In this document: positions 24,541-34,272 of the stretch, piece by piece | Numbering within the stretch: the first letter of the stretch is position 1 | How the letters are laid out: every line of letters starts with the position of its first letter | Source of the DNA: Chloroflexota bacterium | GTDB taxonomy: Bacteria; Chloroflexota; Anaerolineae; Aggregatilineales; Phototrophicaceae | Reading direction: 5' to 3' | Assembly (NCBI GenBank): GCA_026708115.1 | Contig: JAPOVL010000046.1 | Span: 186,001 to 250,000, forward strand | DNA: 64,000 bases | Made by a program: the position numbers and the translations under genes | The notes under the pieces: generated by a model | Told to the model about the DNA's origin: nothing | Databases searched by the model: none | What the model saw: only the letters and a program-made list of their open reading frames with translations

Positions 24541-26898
24541 ATGAATTTCGACGACTACTATTTGATGTATTTGGGGATAACGCCCCCTTCCGGCGACGAT
24601 TCGGAGGAACCCGAAGAGGATCCAAAGCCCACATATTTCTCATCTTATGTTTCTGTATATGTAAAACCGGACCCGAAGCCGGCAACGACAAGCAAACCTA
24701 CTAATGGGGCGGCAGACCCAGCGCCAGCGAACTATGGCGCGCCGCCACCGATGTACCAAGGCATTAGCAGCGCGCCGCAACCCACGTCTTCGTCCTCAAA
24801 TAGTGGTAAGAAGCGTGATCGGAAAGAAGAGACTCCAGGCAAGCCGCAGATCACTCTTCCTGCGGATTTCATCCAACCGACAGTGGCGCCCGACATCAGC
24901 GCGTTTGACCTGGAGTACGGCTGGTGGAGCGAGTTCGGGTCGCGTCAACCGGAGGTGGAAACCGATGACGAGTTGGTCGGCGCTGTGGCAAAGTCAGTGC
25001 AGAACGAAGGGCTTTTCGCGCACTATCTGGATGATCCGATCGCCTACTTGAAACACTTCGCGTCCTACGGTTGGAACGCGAAGTCGGATCGGCAGGCGGA
25101 GGCGTATTTGCAAAAGCACAGGGAGGAGATGAGGCTGCATTACGCCGGTCAAGACGAGTTGTGGAAAGGACTGGCATTAGGCGCCACGGAGCATACCAGA
25201 AAGGATCTGACTAACGACAGGTGGGAAAGCGCGGTGGCGGTGAACATCGTGACGAAAGAGGAGATATTCCGGCGCTTTGGCGATGAGGACGAGACGCCAT
25301 TGCAGGAAGAGAATCGGGAGATGATAAAGGATCCGCATAACACAGCCTTGGTGCACAACCACTGGAACGACAGTCCGGGCTCGCAAGCGGACTTTGACGC
25401 TGCGCTGTGGCTGGGCGTGCGGTATCTGATCGTTGTGACGCCGTCGGGGGTGCAGTACATTTACGAGCGGGACGGCGACACGATGAAATTGCTGGACGAG
25501 ATATTCAACCGGGAGCACGTGGCTTTGCCGAGTCGGGCAGAGACTGCGGAATCGCGCAAGGCATATGAGGCGCAGTTGCTGGCGGAGGAGGGCAATCCTG
25601 CGGAGCGGGTGATGCGGCAGGGGAACCCCATGGATGCTGCTTGGGAGAAAGCCAATGACGCATATAACACAAGCGAAAGCGACAGTGCGTTTCAGGACTA
25701 CAAGACTCAAGTAGAGACGGCCTATGACGTTAGGTTTACCAGCGCTGTCAATGCGGATGCATGGAACGTGGACAGCGTTAAATTGGTTCAGGAGGGTTTG
25801 GAAGAGATGGCGGCTGCGCTTGGCAATTGGGCGCGTGATAACGGTTATGATTGGGATAATGCTGAGGCGTTTAGACGAATAATCGGGACGGTAACGCTAC
25901 GCAATACACGCGAAGAATCCAATGTAGGGGCGCAGGCAATTGTAAGTGATGACACCATATCGATATTTTGGAAAGCGAAAGCCAACCGGAATTATTATTT
26001 GCTTCCAAATGTTCTCTTGCATGAATTGGGTCATATACTCAATGCGAACGCCGGACTAGGGGGGAAAGATAACCCAGGTTCAATCAACTACTTCGCGGAA
26101 ATAACGGATTCAAAGCATGCGTTTGAGATCTACGCCAGGACAGGCAACTTGGTACGCGCGTATCCGGGTACACGCGAAGGCATGGGCGCGCCCAGACCGG
26201 ACCTGTTAAGGACCGACAATTTCGACACATATCATATGTATGATGACTCGATGACATCGCTTAGACCGCTACATGTCGATATGGAGATGGCAGATAATCA
26301 CGCGCTGTTTGCGAGGACGGGCTTGAATCCGATGCAAATACAGTATCTGCAATATAGCACGGACCTCAGCATCAACGAAATCACGGCCGATTCGATTGTA
26401 AACTGGGTTCATGACCGGAATACCGACGGTATGTTTGGTTACACTGATACTGCGGGAGGTCTAATGTGGCAATGGTTTATGGATACGGAAGAGGATAAGA
26501 TTATGCGAAATGCCATTGTGCATGTTGCCATCGAAAATGGCGACGCAACCTACGCTTCGCAGATAGACGAATTGCCCGCAGTTTTCGGCTCTGGTACAGT
26601 CCAAGCTTCTGACGGTGTGAATGTGCGGTCGAATCCCGCGATAGTAGCAGGCAATGACTTCACCTCAATCAAGGATGGCTATAACTTCCTGGTGCTTGGT
26701 CGCAGTAGCGACAATTTGTGGATTACTACTGCCAGGAAAGGGAAAATAGGTTGGATGTACTATGGCGGCCCGAATGTGAATGACGACGCCCGGATAATCA
26801 GACTGCCTGAGGGTGTCAACATAGCAGATCTACCTGAATATCCTGACGATGCGACGCTTGATTTTGACCCCAATAGTCCGGTGACAAAAAGGAGTTAG
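24541..26898 (+). CDS. Shared-header protein with JAMM-like, zincin and SH3b domains
   Basis: An intact 785-residue member of the family. Residues 1-45 are the header (YYLMYLG, acidic run, TYFSSYVSVYVKPDP), then a Pro/Ser-rich linker to about 110. Residues 120-190 form a conserved helical region. A JAMM-like metalloprotease motif follows: H272-N-H274 with SPGSQAD ending at Asp284. At 491-498 VLLHELGH gives a zinc metallopeptidase HExxH motif, and residues about 684-745 (VNVRSNPAI...GWMYYGG) look like a bacterial SH3 domain, which often binds cell-wall peptides. There is no classical signal peptide. The mix recalls polymorphic effectors with a fixed N-terminus and exchangeable enzymatic tail. 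AAGGAG precedes the ATG. Confidence 0.75.
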   Translation: MNFDDYYLMYLGITPPSGDDSEEPEEDPKPTYFSSYVSVYVKPDPKPATTSKPTNGAADPAPANYGAPPPMYQGISSAPQPTSSSSNSGKKRDRKEETPGKPQITLPADFIQPTVAPDISAFDLEYGWWSEFGSRQPEVETDDELVGAVAKSVQNEGLFAHYLDDPIAYLKHFASYGWNAKSDRQAEAYLQKHREEMRLHYAGQDELWKGLALGATEHTRKDLTNDRWESAVAVNIVTKEEIFRRFGDEDETPLQEENREMIKDPHNTALVHNHWNDSPGSQADFDAALWLGVRYLIVVTPSGVQYIYERDGDTMKLLDEIFNREHVALPSRAETAESRKAYEAQLLAEEGNPAERVMRQGNPMDAAWEKANDAYNTSESDSAFQDYKTQVETAYDVRFTSAVNADAWNVDSVKLVQEGLEEMAAALGNWARDNGYDWDNAEAFRRIIGTVTLRNTREESNVGAQAIVSDDTISIFWKAKANRNYYLLPNVLLHELGHILNANAGLGGKDNPGSINYFAEITDSKHAFEIYARTGNLVRAYPGTREGMGAPRPDLLRTDNFDTYHMYDDSMTSLRPLHVDMEMADNHALFARTGLNPMQIQYLQYSTDLSINEITADSIVNWVHDRNTDGMFGYTDTAGGLMWQWFMDTEEDKIMRNAIVHVAIENGDATYASQIDELPAVFGSGTVQASDGVNVRSNPAIVAGNDFTSIKDGYNFLVLGRSSDNLWITTARKGKIGWMYYGGPNVNDDARIIRLPEGVNIADLPEYPDDATLDFDPNSPVTKRS

Positions 26899-26942
26899 CC
26901 GGGCGCGGCAGCGCCGGGAAGGTTCGCCGCGGAGGTGGTGAG

Positions 26943-28055
26943 ATGATTGGAAAAGCAATTGTCGCGTTAGTATTTCTAATCGCTGTCAACATGACCAGCG
27001 CCCAAGACTTGGCGTGCCAACGCGACTGTTTTGCGGTCGAGGCATTTTCCGCCGCCAACGTTCATCGCATTCGCAGTTTGGGCGCAGATCCCCCGGGCGT
27101 GCATGAATTGGCTTGGCAGCAAACGGGACCCATGCTCTTTATGGTGAGTGATGTCTTTTTTGAGTATGACAAACCTGGCTCAAGAGAGCTTTTGGTCTGG
27201 AAAATCTTTGAAGATCCCAATAGAGAGGGCGGGGCAGGTACTGGCGGAAGAGGGTTTGCTACAGGAGAGTTCACTCATTTGGCGGTTACGTCAGATAAGC
27301 TCATCGCTGGGACGGATGCCGGCAGCCTGTCCTTTTGGGAGCTACGGGGCATCTGGGAGCGGCTGGGGGAAAGTTTTCTCTATGAGATCCCGGTGAGTGA
27401 CGGGGCGATAAGCGAGCTCTTGCTGCATCCTTCTCAGGAGTGGTTGCTGGTGGTCCTGAATTCCTCGAGGCTGTTCCGATTTGATTTGGAGTCGCTTAGG
27501 GCCTCCGAAATTGAACTTGGGACGGGCGAAAACCGAGCGTTCCAGGCTTGGGCTTTTTCGGATGACGGCCTTTTGCTGGCCGCCGCCGGAAGCGGGTCCA
27601 TTCGAATCTGGGAAACGGATGCCTGGGAAGCCTGGCAGCCTCGTCCGCTGTCCGGGGAGTCGGTAGCTGGTCTCATGTTCACCGATGATGATTCCCAGTT
27701 GATCGTCTTGGCGGAGACCTTAATACATCGCTGGTCGCTTTCGGAGAAAGACCTGGGTTTTATGCGGGTCTTGCCTTCTCATCCCAGCAAGCGCCCATGT
27801 CTTATCAAAGCGGGCGATATCAGCCCTGATGGAAGCTTGCTGATGACGATCGACAATTGCTACCAAACCCGGGCTTGGGATTTGGAGGCGGATGAAGAAT
27901 TGTTTCTCCCTCAATTGCATTTTTCGGAACATCATCGTGTTGGGCAGGTAGCTCAATTCAGTCCAGATGGGCGTTATCTTGCCACTGGCCGGCGTTATTT
28001 CTGGGGTCTCTTTATCGTTAACGAATTGGTATATCGTGGCATAGTATATCGTTGA
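26943..28055 (+). CDS. Exported WD40-like beta-propeller protein
   Basis: A 370-residue protein with a signal peptide (MIGKAIVALVFLIAVNMTSAQ) followed by repeating units of the form x-h-x-F-S-x-D-G-x-L-L-A-x-x-x-G-x-I-x-I-W, for example AFSDDGLLLAAAGSGSIRIWE and QFSPDGRYLATG. About six weak WD-type blades can be traced. Such proteins act as extracellular scaffolds. The start has a GGAGG site at 26932. It lies 44 bases after the zincin gene, behind a GC-rich hairpin (26900-26919), so it may be co-expressed with it. No catalytic motif is seen. Confidence 0.7.
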   Translation: MIGKAIVALVFLIAVNMTSAQDLACQRDCFAVEAFSAANVHRIRSLGADPPGVHELAWQQTGPMLFMVSDVFFEYDKPGSRELLVWKIFEDPNREGGAGTGGRGFATGEFTHLAVTSDKLIAGTDAGSLSFWELRGIWERLGESFLYEIPVSDGAISELLLHPSQEWLLVVLNSSRLFRFDLESLRASEIELGTGENRAFQAWAFSDDGLLLAAAGSGSIRIWETDAWEAWQPRPLSGESVAGLMFTDDDSQLIVLAETLIHRWSLSEKDLGFMRVLPSHPSKRPCLIKAGDISPDGSLLMTIDNCYQTRAWDLEADEELFLPQLHFSEHHRVGQVAQFSPDGRYLATGRRYFWGLFIVNELVYRGIVYR

Positions 28056-28284
28056 GAAGTTAGCGGGATAAAAGGCGGGATGGCGACAACGTTGGCCATT
28101 TCTCTCGACCGGATTCGGTACAAGCGGCTCTGTTAATAAAGGACCCTTATCGAGATGAAACGGGTGGCTTCACCTCACCAACCCGTGAATTACCATCAAT
28201 CTACCTCAACGCGCGATAGCTTGACGCGTGGCTTTCCGCTACACTAGGCGGCGTTGATTCACAGCAACAGCAAAAGCGGAAGCA

Positions 28285-29064
28285 ATGGCACTATCCGAAC
28301 GCGAATCACCCAAAGGCAAGCGCGTATCGCTCTTTGTCACCTGCATCGTCGACATGATCTATCCGGGGACCGGCATGTCCGCCGTCGACATCCTGGAGCA
28401 TGTCGGCGTGGACGTGGACTTCCCCATGGCGCAGACCTGCTGCGGGCAGCCCGCCTTCAACTCCGGCTATCGCGACGAGGCGCGCACGGTCGCCAGGCAC
28501 TTCTTCAAGGCCTTCAAGGACGCTGAGGTCATCGTCACGCCCTCCGGCTCCTGCGCTACTATGGTGCGACACGAATATCCGCACTTGTTCACGCCGGACG
28601 ATGGCGAGCTTTATGAGCAGGCGCGACGCATGGCGGCGATCACCTGGGAATTCAGCGAGTTCCTGGTTGACGGCCTGGGCATCGTCGATCTGCAGTTGCA
28701 ACTTCCCGAGAAAGAGAGTTTCGCCATGCACGATGCTTGCCACGGTTTGCGAGGCTTGGGTTTGGGGTGGGCGTCGCGGGAATTGATCGCGAATCTGGGC
28801 AATGCCGAGTTGGTTGAGCTCAAGGAATGCGAAGTTTGCTGCGGATTCGGCGGCTTGTTCAGCGTGAAGATGGCGGATATCAGCAACGCGATGTTGAAGA
28901 CCAAAGTCGATAATATCAATGACTCGTCCGCGGAGACCATTGTCACCGGCGATGTCAGTTGCTTGACCCAGATGAACGGCGGCTTGTCACGGGACAAGTC
29001 CCGCAAGCGGGTGCTTCATCTGGCGGACGTTTTGGCCAAGGGGCTTGGTGGAGGACGCGCATGA
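28285..29064 (+). CDS. lutA: L-lactate utilisation protein LutA ((Fe-S)-binding)
   Basis: A 259-residue soluble subunit of the LutABC complex that oxidises L-lactate to pyruvate. Both cysteine-rich repeats of the family are intact: TCCGQPAFNSGYRDEA in the first half and EVCCGFGGLFSVKMADIS in the second, with the CHGLRGLGL loop between. The stop overlaps the lutB start as ATGA. The upstream gap (28056-28284) shows no convincing promoter. Confidence 0.93.
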   Translation: MALSERESPKGKRVSLFVTCIVDMIYPGTGMSAVDILEHVGVDVDFPMAQTCCGQPAFNSGYRDEARTVARHFFKAFKDAEVIVTPSGSCATMVRHEYPHLFTPDDGELYEQARRMAAITWEFSEFLVDGLGIVDLQLQLPEKESFAMHDACHGLRGLGLGWASRELIANLGNAELVELKECEVCCGFGGLFSVKMADISNAMLKTKVDNINDSSAETIVTGDVSCLTQMNGGLSRDKSRKRVLHLADVLAKGLGGGRA

Positions 29065-30470
29065 CGATGGGGGTCGAGTCCAACAACTTCATCGCCCTGG
29101 CCGATGTCGCCTTGCATAATGACGACTTGCAGCATGCGATCGGCGAGGGCACTCGCACTGCCTATTACAAGCGCTTGGACACCATGTTCGCGCACGGCAA
29201 CGAACACGGCGAGTCCATGCGGCAGCAGGCCGCCGAAGCTAAGCGTCGGGCGCTGCGACATTTACCCGACTTGTTAGAAAAAGCCGAGCGCAATCTCAAG
29301 AAAAATGGTTTCCAGGTAGAGTGGGCGGTTGATGCCGTGCAAGCCAATCAGCTGGTGCTGGACATCGCGCGTCGCCACAGTGTACAGACCGTGACCAAGG
29401 CCAAGAGCATGCTCAGCGAAGAATTGGGCACCAACCATGCTATGGAAGCGGCCGGACTGCGCGTGGTTGAAACCGACCTGGGCGAATATATCATCCAGCT
29501 CGCGAATGAAACACCGAGCCATATCGTCGGCCCGGTCATGCACAAAACAAAGGCGGAAATCCGCGATGTCTTCGTGGATGAACTCGGCATGGAGCCGACT
29601 GACGATGCCGAGGAAATGGTAGCCTTCGCGCGGGGGATGCTGCGCGAGGATTTCCTGGGCGCCGATATGGGCATTTCCGGCGGCAACTTCTTAATCGCGG
29701 AAACGGGATCTATCGGCCTGGTAATGAACGAGGGCAACGGCCGCATGTGCACCTCGTTGCCGCGCGTGCATATCGCGCTGGTGGGTATCGAAAAGCTGGT
29801 GGATACGGTCGAGGATTACGCGACCCTGACGCAAGTGCTGCCTTCCAGTTCCACCGGGCAGAAGCTGACAGTTTATACCAATATCATCAACGGGCCGCGG
29901 CGGGATGATGAAGATGACGGACCGGAGCACGCTTATGTCATCCTGGTGGACAATGGCCGCAGTGATATCTACGCCACAAAGTATGCCGAAGTGCTATCCT
30001 GCATTCGCTGCGGCGCCTGTCAAAACGCCTGCCCGGTCTACCGCACCATGGGCGGCCACGCCTATGGTTGGGTCTATGGCGGTCCAATCGGCGCGGTTTT
30101 GACGCCGCTATTCGTCGGCCTGGAGAATGCGACGCCCTTGCCGCACGCCAGTAGTCTTTGCGGCAGTTGCAAGCAAGTCTGCCCGGTCGATATCGACCTG
30201 CCGCGCATGCTGCTCGATCTGCGCTGGGACCTGGTGCAAGCGGGCGAGAGCGACGGCCGTTGGGATGTGGCGATGAGGATGTGGGCCATCGGCATGACAT
30301 CGCCGACGCGCTTCAATATGGGCGGCCTGGCGGCGCGGGTCGGTCAACATGTCATGGGCGACTACATGCCCGGTGTCTTGGGCAACTGGACGAAACATCG
30401 CGACTTTCCCGAGTTTGCCAGCAAGCCCTTTCGCCAATTATGGAAGGAACGCAAACGTGGACGCGCGTGA
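29061..30470 (+). CDS. lutB: L-lactate utilisation iron-sulfur protein LutB
   Basis: A 469-residue protein. The ATG at 29061 follows GGAGG and overlaps the lutA stop. The N-terminal domain shares the LutB/LutC fold (TKAKSMLSEELGTNHAMEAAG, ETGSIGLVMNEGNGRM), and the C-terminal part carries two [4Fe-4S] motifs, CIRCGACQNACPVY and CGSCKQVCPVD. It passes electrons from lactate oxidation. The gene overlaps lutC by 14 bases, so the three genes are translated as a unit. Confidence 0.94.
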   Translation: MTMGVESNNFIALADVALHNDDLQHAIGEGTRTAYYKRLDTMFAHGNEHGESMRQQAAEAKRRALRHLPDLLEKAERNLKKNGFQVEWAVDAVQANQLVLDIARRHSVQTVTKAKSMLSEELGTNHAMEAAGLRVVETDLGEYIIQLANETPSHIVGPVMHKTKAEIRDVFVDELGMEPTDDAEEMVAFARGMLREDFLGADMGISGGNFLIAETGSIGLVMNEGNGRMCTSLPRVHIALVGIEKLVDTVEDYATLTQVLPSSSTGQKLTVYTNIINGPRRDDEDDGPEHAYVILVDNGRSDIYATKYAEVLSCIRCGACQNACPVYRTMGGHAYGWVYGGPIGAVLTPLFVGLENATPLPHASSLCGSCKQVCPVDIDLPRMLLDLRWDLVQAGESDGRWDVAMRMWAIGMTSPTRFNMGGLAARVGQHVMGDYMPGVLGNWTKHRDFPEFASKPFRQLWKERKRGRA

Positions 30471-31095
30471 ACAGATCCTGGGCAAGCTGCGGAAAGCGCA
30501 ACAGCCCTTTACCGATGTGAAGCCGATAGCGGATCGCCGACCAATGATCCCGATGGCAGATTTGTCTTCGGCTGAGCAGTTGCGAAGATTTATCTCCGAA
30601 GCGGAAGCGTTGGGCTGCTTCGTGTATCAGGTGACGTCCAATGAGGCGATTGAACAGATTATGGAGTTGATCGACGGTGACAAGACGGTCTTGAGTTGGG
30701 ATGAGCAGCAACTGCCCATGGACGGCTTGCAGGGCATGTTGGAATCGCTGGGCGTGGCGGTCGGTCGACATGACGACGGTGACGCGCGCGTGGGCATCAC
30801 TGGCGTCACGGCGGCGCTGGCGGCGACCGGCAGCTTGATCCTCGAGAGCGGGGCGGGGAGTTACCGCAGCACATCGCTCTTGCCGGAGGTGCATATCGCG
30901 CTGATGCGCGCTGAGCAAATCCTGCTCGACTTGGAAAGCTGGGAAGAAGCGCAGCGGCGGGAGGGTTACCCGGCCTTCACGCGGGCCAGCAATACCACGA
31001 TCGTGTCCGGTCCCAGCAAGACGGCCGATATCGCGCATCAGTTGGTGAAAGGGGCGCATGGTCCGCGCGAGGTGCATGTGATGATTCTGCGATAG
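30457..31095 (+). CDS. lutC: L-lactate utilisation protein LutC
   Basis: A 212-residue protein of the LutC/YkgG family. The start is GTG at 30457, preceded by AAGGA and overlapping the lutB end; a longer frame has no ribosome site. Visible landmarks are GITGVTAALAATGSLILESG, the LLPEVHIALMRAEQIL segment and SGPSKTADI near the end, where family members bind a ligand. It completes the lactate operon. Confidence 0.92.
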   Translation: MDAREQILGKLRKAQQPFTDVKPIADRRPMIPMADLSSAEQLRRFISEAEALGCFVYQVTSNEAIEQIMELIDGDKTVLSWDEQQLPMDGLQGMLESLGVAVGRHDDGDARVGITGVTAALAATGSLILESGAGSYRSTSLLPEVHIALMRAEQILLDLESWEEAQRREGYPAFTRASNTTIVSGPSKTADIAHQLVKGAHGPREVHVMILR

Positions 31096-31098
31096 TTT

Positions 31099-31107
31099 TG
31101 GTATACT
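31099..31107 (+). promoter_or_regulatory. Extended -10 element
   Basis: TGGTATACT is an extended -10 box (TATACT at 31102-31107) just after the lutC stop, placed to start the gene at 31172. No good -35 box is seen. Confidence 0.45.
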
Positions 31108-31171
31108 GTCGTTGGGATCGGCCTTACTGCCTCCTAAAGCGGGCTCAAAGCCGAGAAAGTGAAGCGACGCC

Positions 31172-31528
31172 ATGATGATTGATATTTCGCAAAAACTCGC
31201 GGAACGGCTGCAAGATGTCGCCAAGCGGCGTGGCACGTCCGTCGAAAAATTGCTTGGCGAGTTGCTCAGCGAACTCCCGCCGACCGCCGAGATTGAAGTG
31301 TGCGACCACAGCTCGGCGATCTCGGAAACCGAGGGCGAAGAACCGCCAAGCGAGGCGCAAGACGGATACGGCGAATTCAAATACCCTCCGGGAACGCTAG
31401 CAAGGTGTGCGGAAGTGGCGTTAAAGGCAGGTCTGGCTTCAAAAGAGCAAGTTGATACATCGGCTCGGAGCCGGGAGATACTTAATGCCGAATTCGCCGA
31501 CTACGTCGACCGACGGATCCGTGGATGA
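31172..31528 (+). CDS. Small protein with a ribbon-helix-helix-like N-terminus
   Basis: A 118-residue hypothetical protein; two ATGs (31172, 31175) are possible. The first 35 residues (IDISQKLAERLQDVAKRRGT then SVEKLLGELLSEL) fit a short strand and two helices, the layout of ribbon-helix-helix DNA-binding antitoxins. The middle is acidic and the end (FADYVDRRIRG) helical. No toxin partner follows: the next gene is convergent, 17 bases away. Confidence 0.55.
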   Translation: MMIDISQKLAERLQDVAKRRGTSVEKLLGELLSELPPTAEIEVCDHSSAISETEGEEPPSEAQDGYGEFKYPPGTLARCAEVALKAGLASKEQVDTSARSREILNAEFADYVDRRIRG

Positions 31529-31545
31529 CCATCATCGCCCACGCG

Positions 31546-32406
31546 TTAGCGCCCCTCGATAATCCCCACTTCAGCCATAAGACCGCGCAGGGCCGTGACC
31601 GCCATTTCCATGCCGTCCGCCCCGCTGAACCCGCTGGAATGCCGCGCTTCCAGCAGATGCGGCTCCAGGGAAAGCACGCCGTCGTAACGGCTCTTCTGCA
31701 AGTTCGCCAGCAACTCCATCACTTGCCCGTCCCCATGCCCGGCGACCTTCACGGTTGAGCGCTCGCTATGACCGTTAGAGGCCCCCTCGGTCAATAGCGC
31801 GTCCTTGATGTGGACATAGCCGATGTAGGGATGCAGCGCGTCCCACCAGGCATCGACCTGCTTGGCGGCGCCGCATTGCACGAAATTGGCGGGGTCCCAG
31901 ATAAAGCGGAAGTTCGGCGAATCAATCGCTTTCATGAGTTGCAGACAGTTTTCCGGCAGATCGCCGACGACGCCTTTCTCGTTTTCCATCAGCAGTTGCA
32001 GATCCAGCGACGTGGCGATGTCGGTCAGGTTCCCGAGGCGATCAACCGCGGATTGCATGGCCGCGCCGTCGACGCCGGCTTCGGGATAGAAAGAGAAGAT
32101 GCGGATGTTGCGGGTCCCGAGCTGGTCGGCTACCGCGCCAACACGCCGCAGGCGCTCGCACTCGATTTCGATCGGATCTTGGATGGGCGATTTGCCGATG
32201 GGGCTGCCCATACAACTGACCGCTATCTCGTAACGGGCGCAGAGGTCCTTGATGCGCGCCAGATGTTCGTCGGTGAATTGCGAGCAATTCACGCCCCAGG
32301 CCGCGCGAATATCAATCAAGGGGATTTTCAGGCGCCGCATCACTCGCAGTTGTTCTTCAAAATCGACAGCGATTTCGTCACCAAATGCGCTGATTTTCAT
32401 CATCAT
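31546..32406 (-). CDS. Sugar phosphate isomerase/epimerase-like TIM-barrel protein
   Basis: A 286-residue member of the xylose-isomerase-like (AP endonuclease 2) barrel superfamily. Characteristic strands are LLMENEKGVVGDLPEN with a metal-binding glutamate, RFIWDPANFVQCG with an aspartate, YVHIKDAL with His and Asp, and GVLSLEPHL with the last glutamate, the usual divalent-metal set. Three successive ATGs give the start; AGAAGG lies just upstream. Members interconvert or epimerise sugars and inositol derivatives; the substrate is unknown. The gap to 32613 has nothing recognisable. Confidence 0.82.
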   Translation of the reverse strand: MMMKISAFGDEIAVDFEEQLRVMRRLKIPLIDIRAAWGVNCSQFTDEHLARIKDLCARYEIAVSCMGSPIGKSPIQDPIEIECERLRRVGAVADQLGTRNIRIFSFYPEAGVDGAAMQSAVDRLGNLTDIATSLDLQLLMENEKGVVGDLPENCLQLMKAIDSPNFRFIWDPANFVQCGAAKQVDAWWDALHPYIGYVHIKDALLTEGASNGHSERSTVKVAGHGDGQVMELLANLQKSRYDGVLSLEPHLLEARHSSGFSGADGMEMAVTALRGLMAEVGIIEGR

Positions 32407-32612
32407 TGCCTTCTCTCACCTCAGTCCAGGCTGGTATTGTAGCAGATTGCCGCAGAGGCATAAGGATTTCTCCTGTCACAAAGACAAATGCAATGATTTA
32501 TCGATCTGTTCTATGCGATTTTCTTAAGTGGCCGTGATCGGTGGCAACCGGCCAGGATTGCTACTTTGTGTGAGCGCGGTAGCCCAAAGTCGCTGCCGAC
32601 GAGCGCCTGCGG

Positions 32613-34097
32613 TCAATTGTCCTCATAGTACGGTCCCAGCGCTCTCAGTAGGTCGAGCAGGTGGGGCGCGTCCTGGAACAAGAGCCCATCGTCCCCGGCC
32701 GGATCCGGAAAAACTGGCGCTTCGTATTCCCGCCAGGCGCCGTTTTCTATCGCGGAGTCGTAACCGTCGGCTGCGAAGCGTCCAATGAGCTTCTGCCTCA
32801 AATCCTGCAAAATGGAATCATAGCGCGGATTGCCCGCCCAATTCTTGGTCTCGCGCGGGTCAAGGCACAGATCAAAGAGCCACTCCTTGCGGTCGGCCAC
32901 GGAGTAGATGTACTTCCGGTCGCGACCCGCGATCATGTATAGACCGGTGGGACCCTCGCTGAATTGGCTGTAGACATATTCGCGCTGGCAAGCGCCGGCT
33001 GCCACACTGAAGAGATCACTGCCCTCTGGCGATGGGGCAGGGCCGTCGGCGCCGGCAGCAGCGGCGAAGGTCGGGAGGATGTCGAGCAGGCTGACTGACT
33101 GATCGATTCGCCGACCGGGGTCCTCGATGCCGGGCGCATGCAGGAGCAATGGGACTTTCGCCGACGGGTTCAACATGCTGCGCTTGCCCACGCTGCCGTA
33201 GTCGCCCAGCAGTTCTCCATGGTCAGCGGTATAGACGATGATGGTATTGTTGATGTCATCGCCCAAGGCATTCAGAATTCGCCCCAGATTGAAGTCGATG
33301 AATGAAATGCAGGCATAATACATGGCTTTGATGGTGCGAAAGAGCATCTCGTCATAGCCTTTGTCACGGTATTTGTAGCGATTCTGATGGTGATTCCAAT
33401 AGCTCAGCAGGCCTTCGAATCCTTCGGGGCGATGTGGCGGCAGCATGTCAGCGGCGCGGTAGAGTTTGTTCCAGGGAACCGGCGACTCGAAGGGCGGATG
33501 CGGCTTGATGAAGCTTGTCCAAAGGAAGAATGGTTGATTGCGGTCGCGTTTGACTAGGAATTCGATGGCGCGGTCCGCCACCCAGCTGCTGTGATGATGT
33601 TGGGCCGGCAGTTGCGATGGTTGCGGCACATAATACATTTCGCTGCGCAGTCCATGCGGTTCCAGCACATGACCGTAGCCATTCGCTTCCAGGTAATCAT
33701 GAAAGTCATTGCGGCCCCGCGGTCGCCTGGCGCCTTCTTCGGAAATGTCGCGGCTATCAAAGCCCCACATTGCGTCAAGCTGCGGATTAAAGTGCATTTT
33801 GCCGATGCCATGCGTACGATAGCCGCATGCCTGCAAGACCTGCATGACGCTCTGCAGGCGCAGTGGCGATTCATTGTTGGATGTACAGCCGTTGAGGTGT
33901 GGCGGCGTGCCAGTGATGGTCGCGCTGCGCGCGGCGACGCAGACCGGCGATGGCGTGTAGCAGTTGCTAAAGGCGATGCCGTTTTGAACCAGCGAATCCA
34001 GAACCGGCGTGCGGATCGTCCGATTGCCCAGGGCGCGGATCGTGTCGCTGCGTTGCTGGTCGGTCATGACAAAGAGGATGTTGGGTTGTCCGCTCAT
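32613..34097 (-). CDS. Sulfatase (formylglycine-dependent, type I)
   Basis: A 494-residue sulfatase. NILFVMTDQQRSD provides the first metal-binding Asp; CVAARSATITG (Cys53) fits C-x-(P/A)-x-R with alanine, a permitted variant that still needs oxidation to formylglycine. GIGKMHFNP and YTADHGELLGDYG are conserved active-site segments. There is no signal peptide. It differs from the sulfatase at 7682 in length and tail, so the two probably take different substrates. It lies beside a sugar isomerase and, divergently, a sugar ABC operon. Confidence 0.88.
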   Translation of the reverse strand: MSGQPNILFVMTDQQRSDTIRALGNRTIRTPVLDSLVQNGIAFSNCYTPSPVCVAARSATITGTPPHLNGCTSNNESPLRLQSVMQVLQACGYRTHGIGKMHFNPQLDAMWGFDSRDISEEGARRPRGRNDFHDYLEANGYGHVLEPHGLRSEMYYVPQPSQLPAQHHHSSWVADRAIEFLVKRDRNQPFFLWTSFIKPHPPFESPVPWNKLYRAADMLPPHRPEGFEGLLSYWNHHQNRYKYRDKGYDEMLFRTIKAMYYACISFIDFNLGRILNALGDDINNTIIVYTADHGELLGDYGSVGKRSMLNPSAKVPLLLHAPGIEDPGRRIDQSVSLLDILPTFAAAAGADGPAPSPEGSDLFSVAAGACQREYVYSQFSEGPTGLYMIAGRDRKYIYSVADRKEWLFDLCLDPRETKNWAGNPRYDSILQDLRQKLIGRFAADGYDSAIENGAWREYEAPVFPDPAGDDGLLFQDAPHLLDLLRALGPYYEDN

Positions 34098-34272
34098 TTT
34101 TTCGCTCTTCTCTTAATGTTTGTGCGAGGCGCCAGTATTTCCGGTTGCGTCGCGGGTGGCGTTCATAGCGCTGCAATTGTCGCGGATTCTAGCGCATGCG
34201 ATCCGACGCAAGCAAAGCGTGCGAGTAGGGGCGCATTTCAATATTTTGGCAGAATGACATAAATTGCATGCG

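Noticed and set aside
31172..31528. Toxin-antitoxin pair
   Set aside because: The small protein has an antitoxin-like start but there is no adjacent toxin gene on the same strand.
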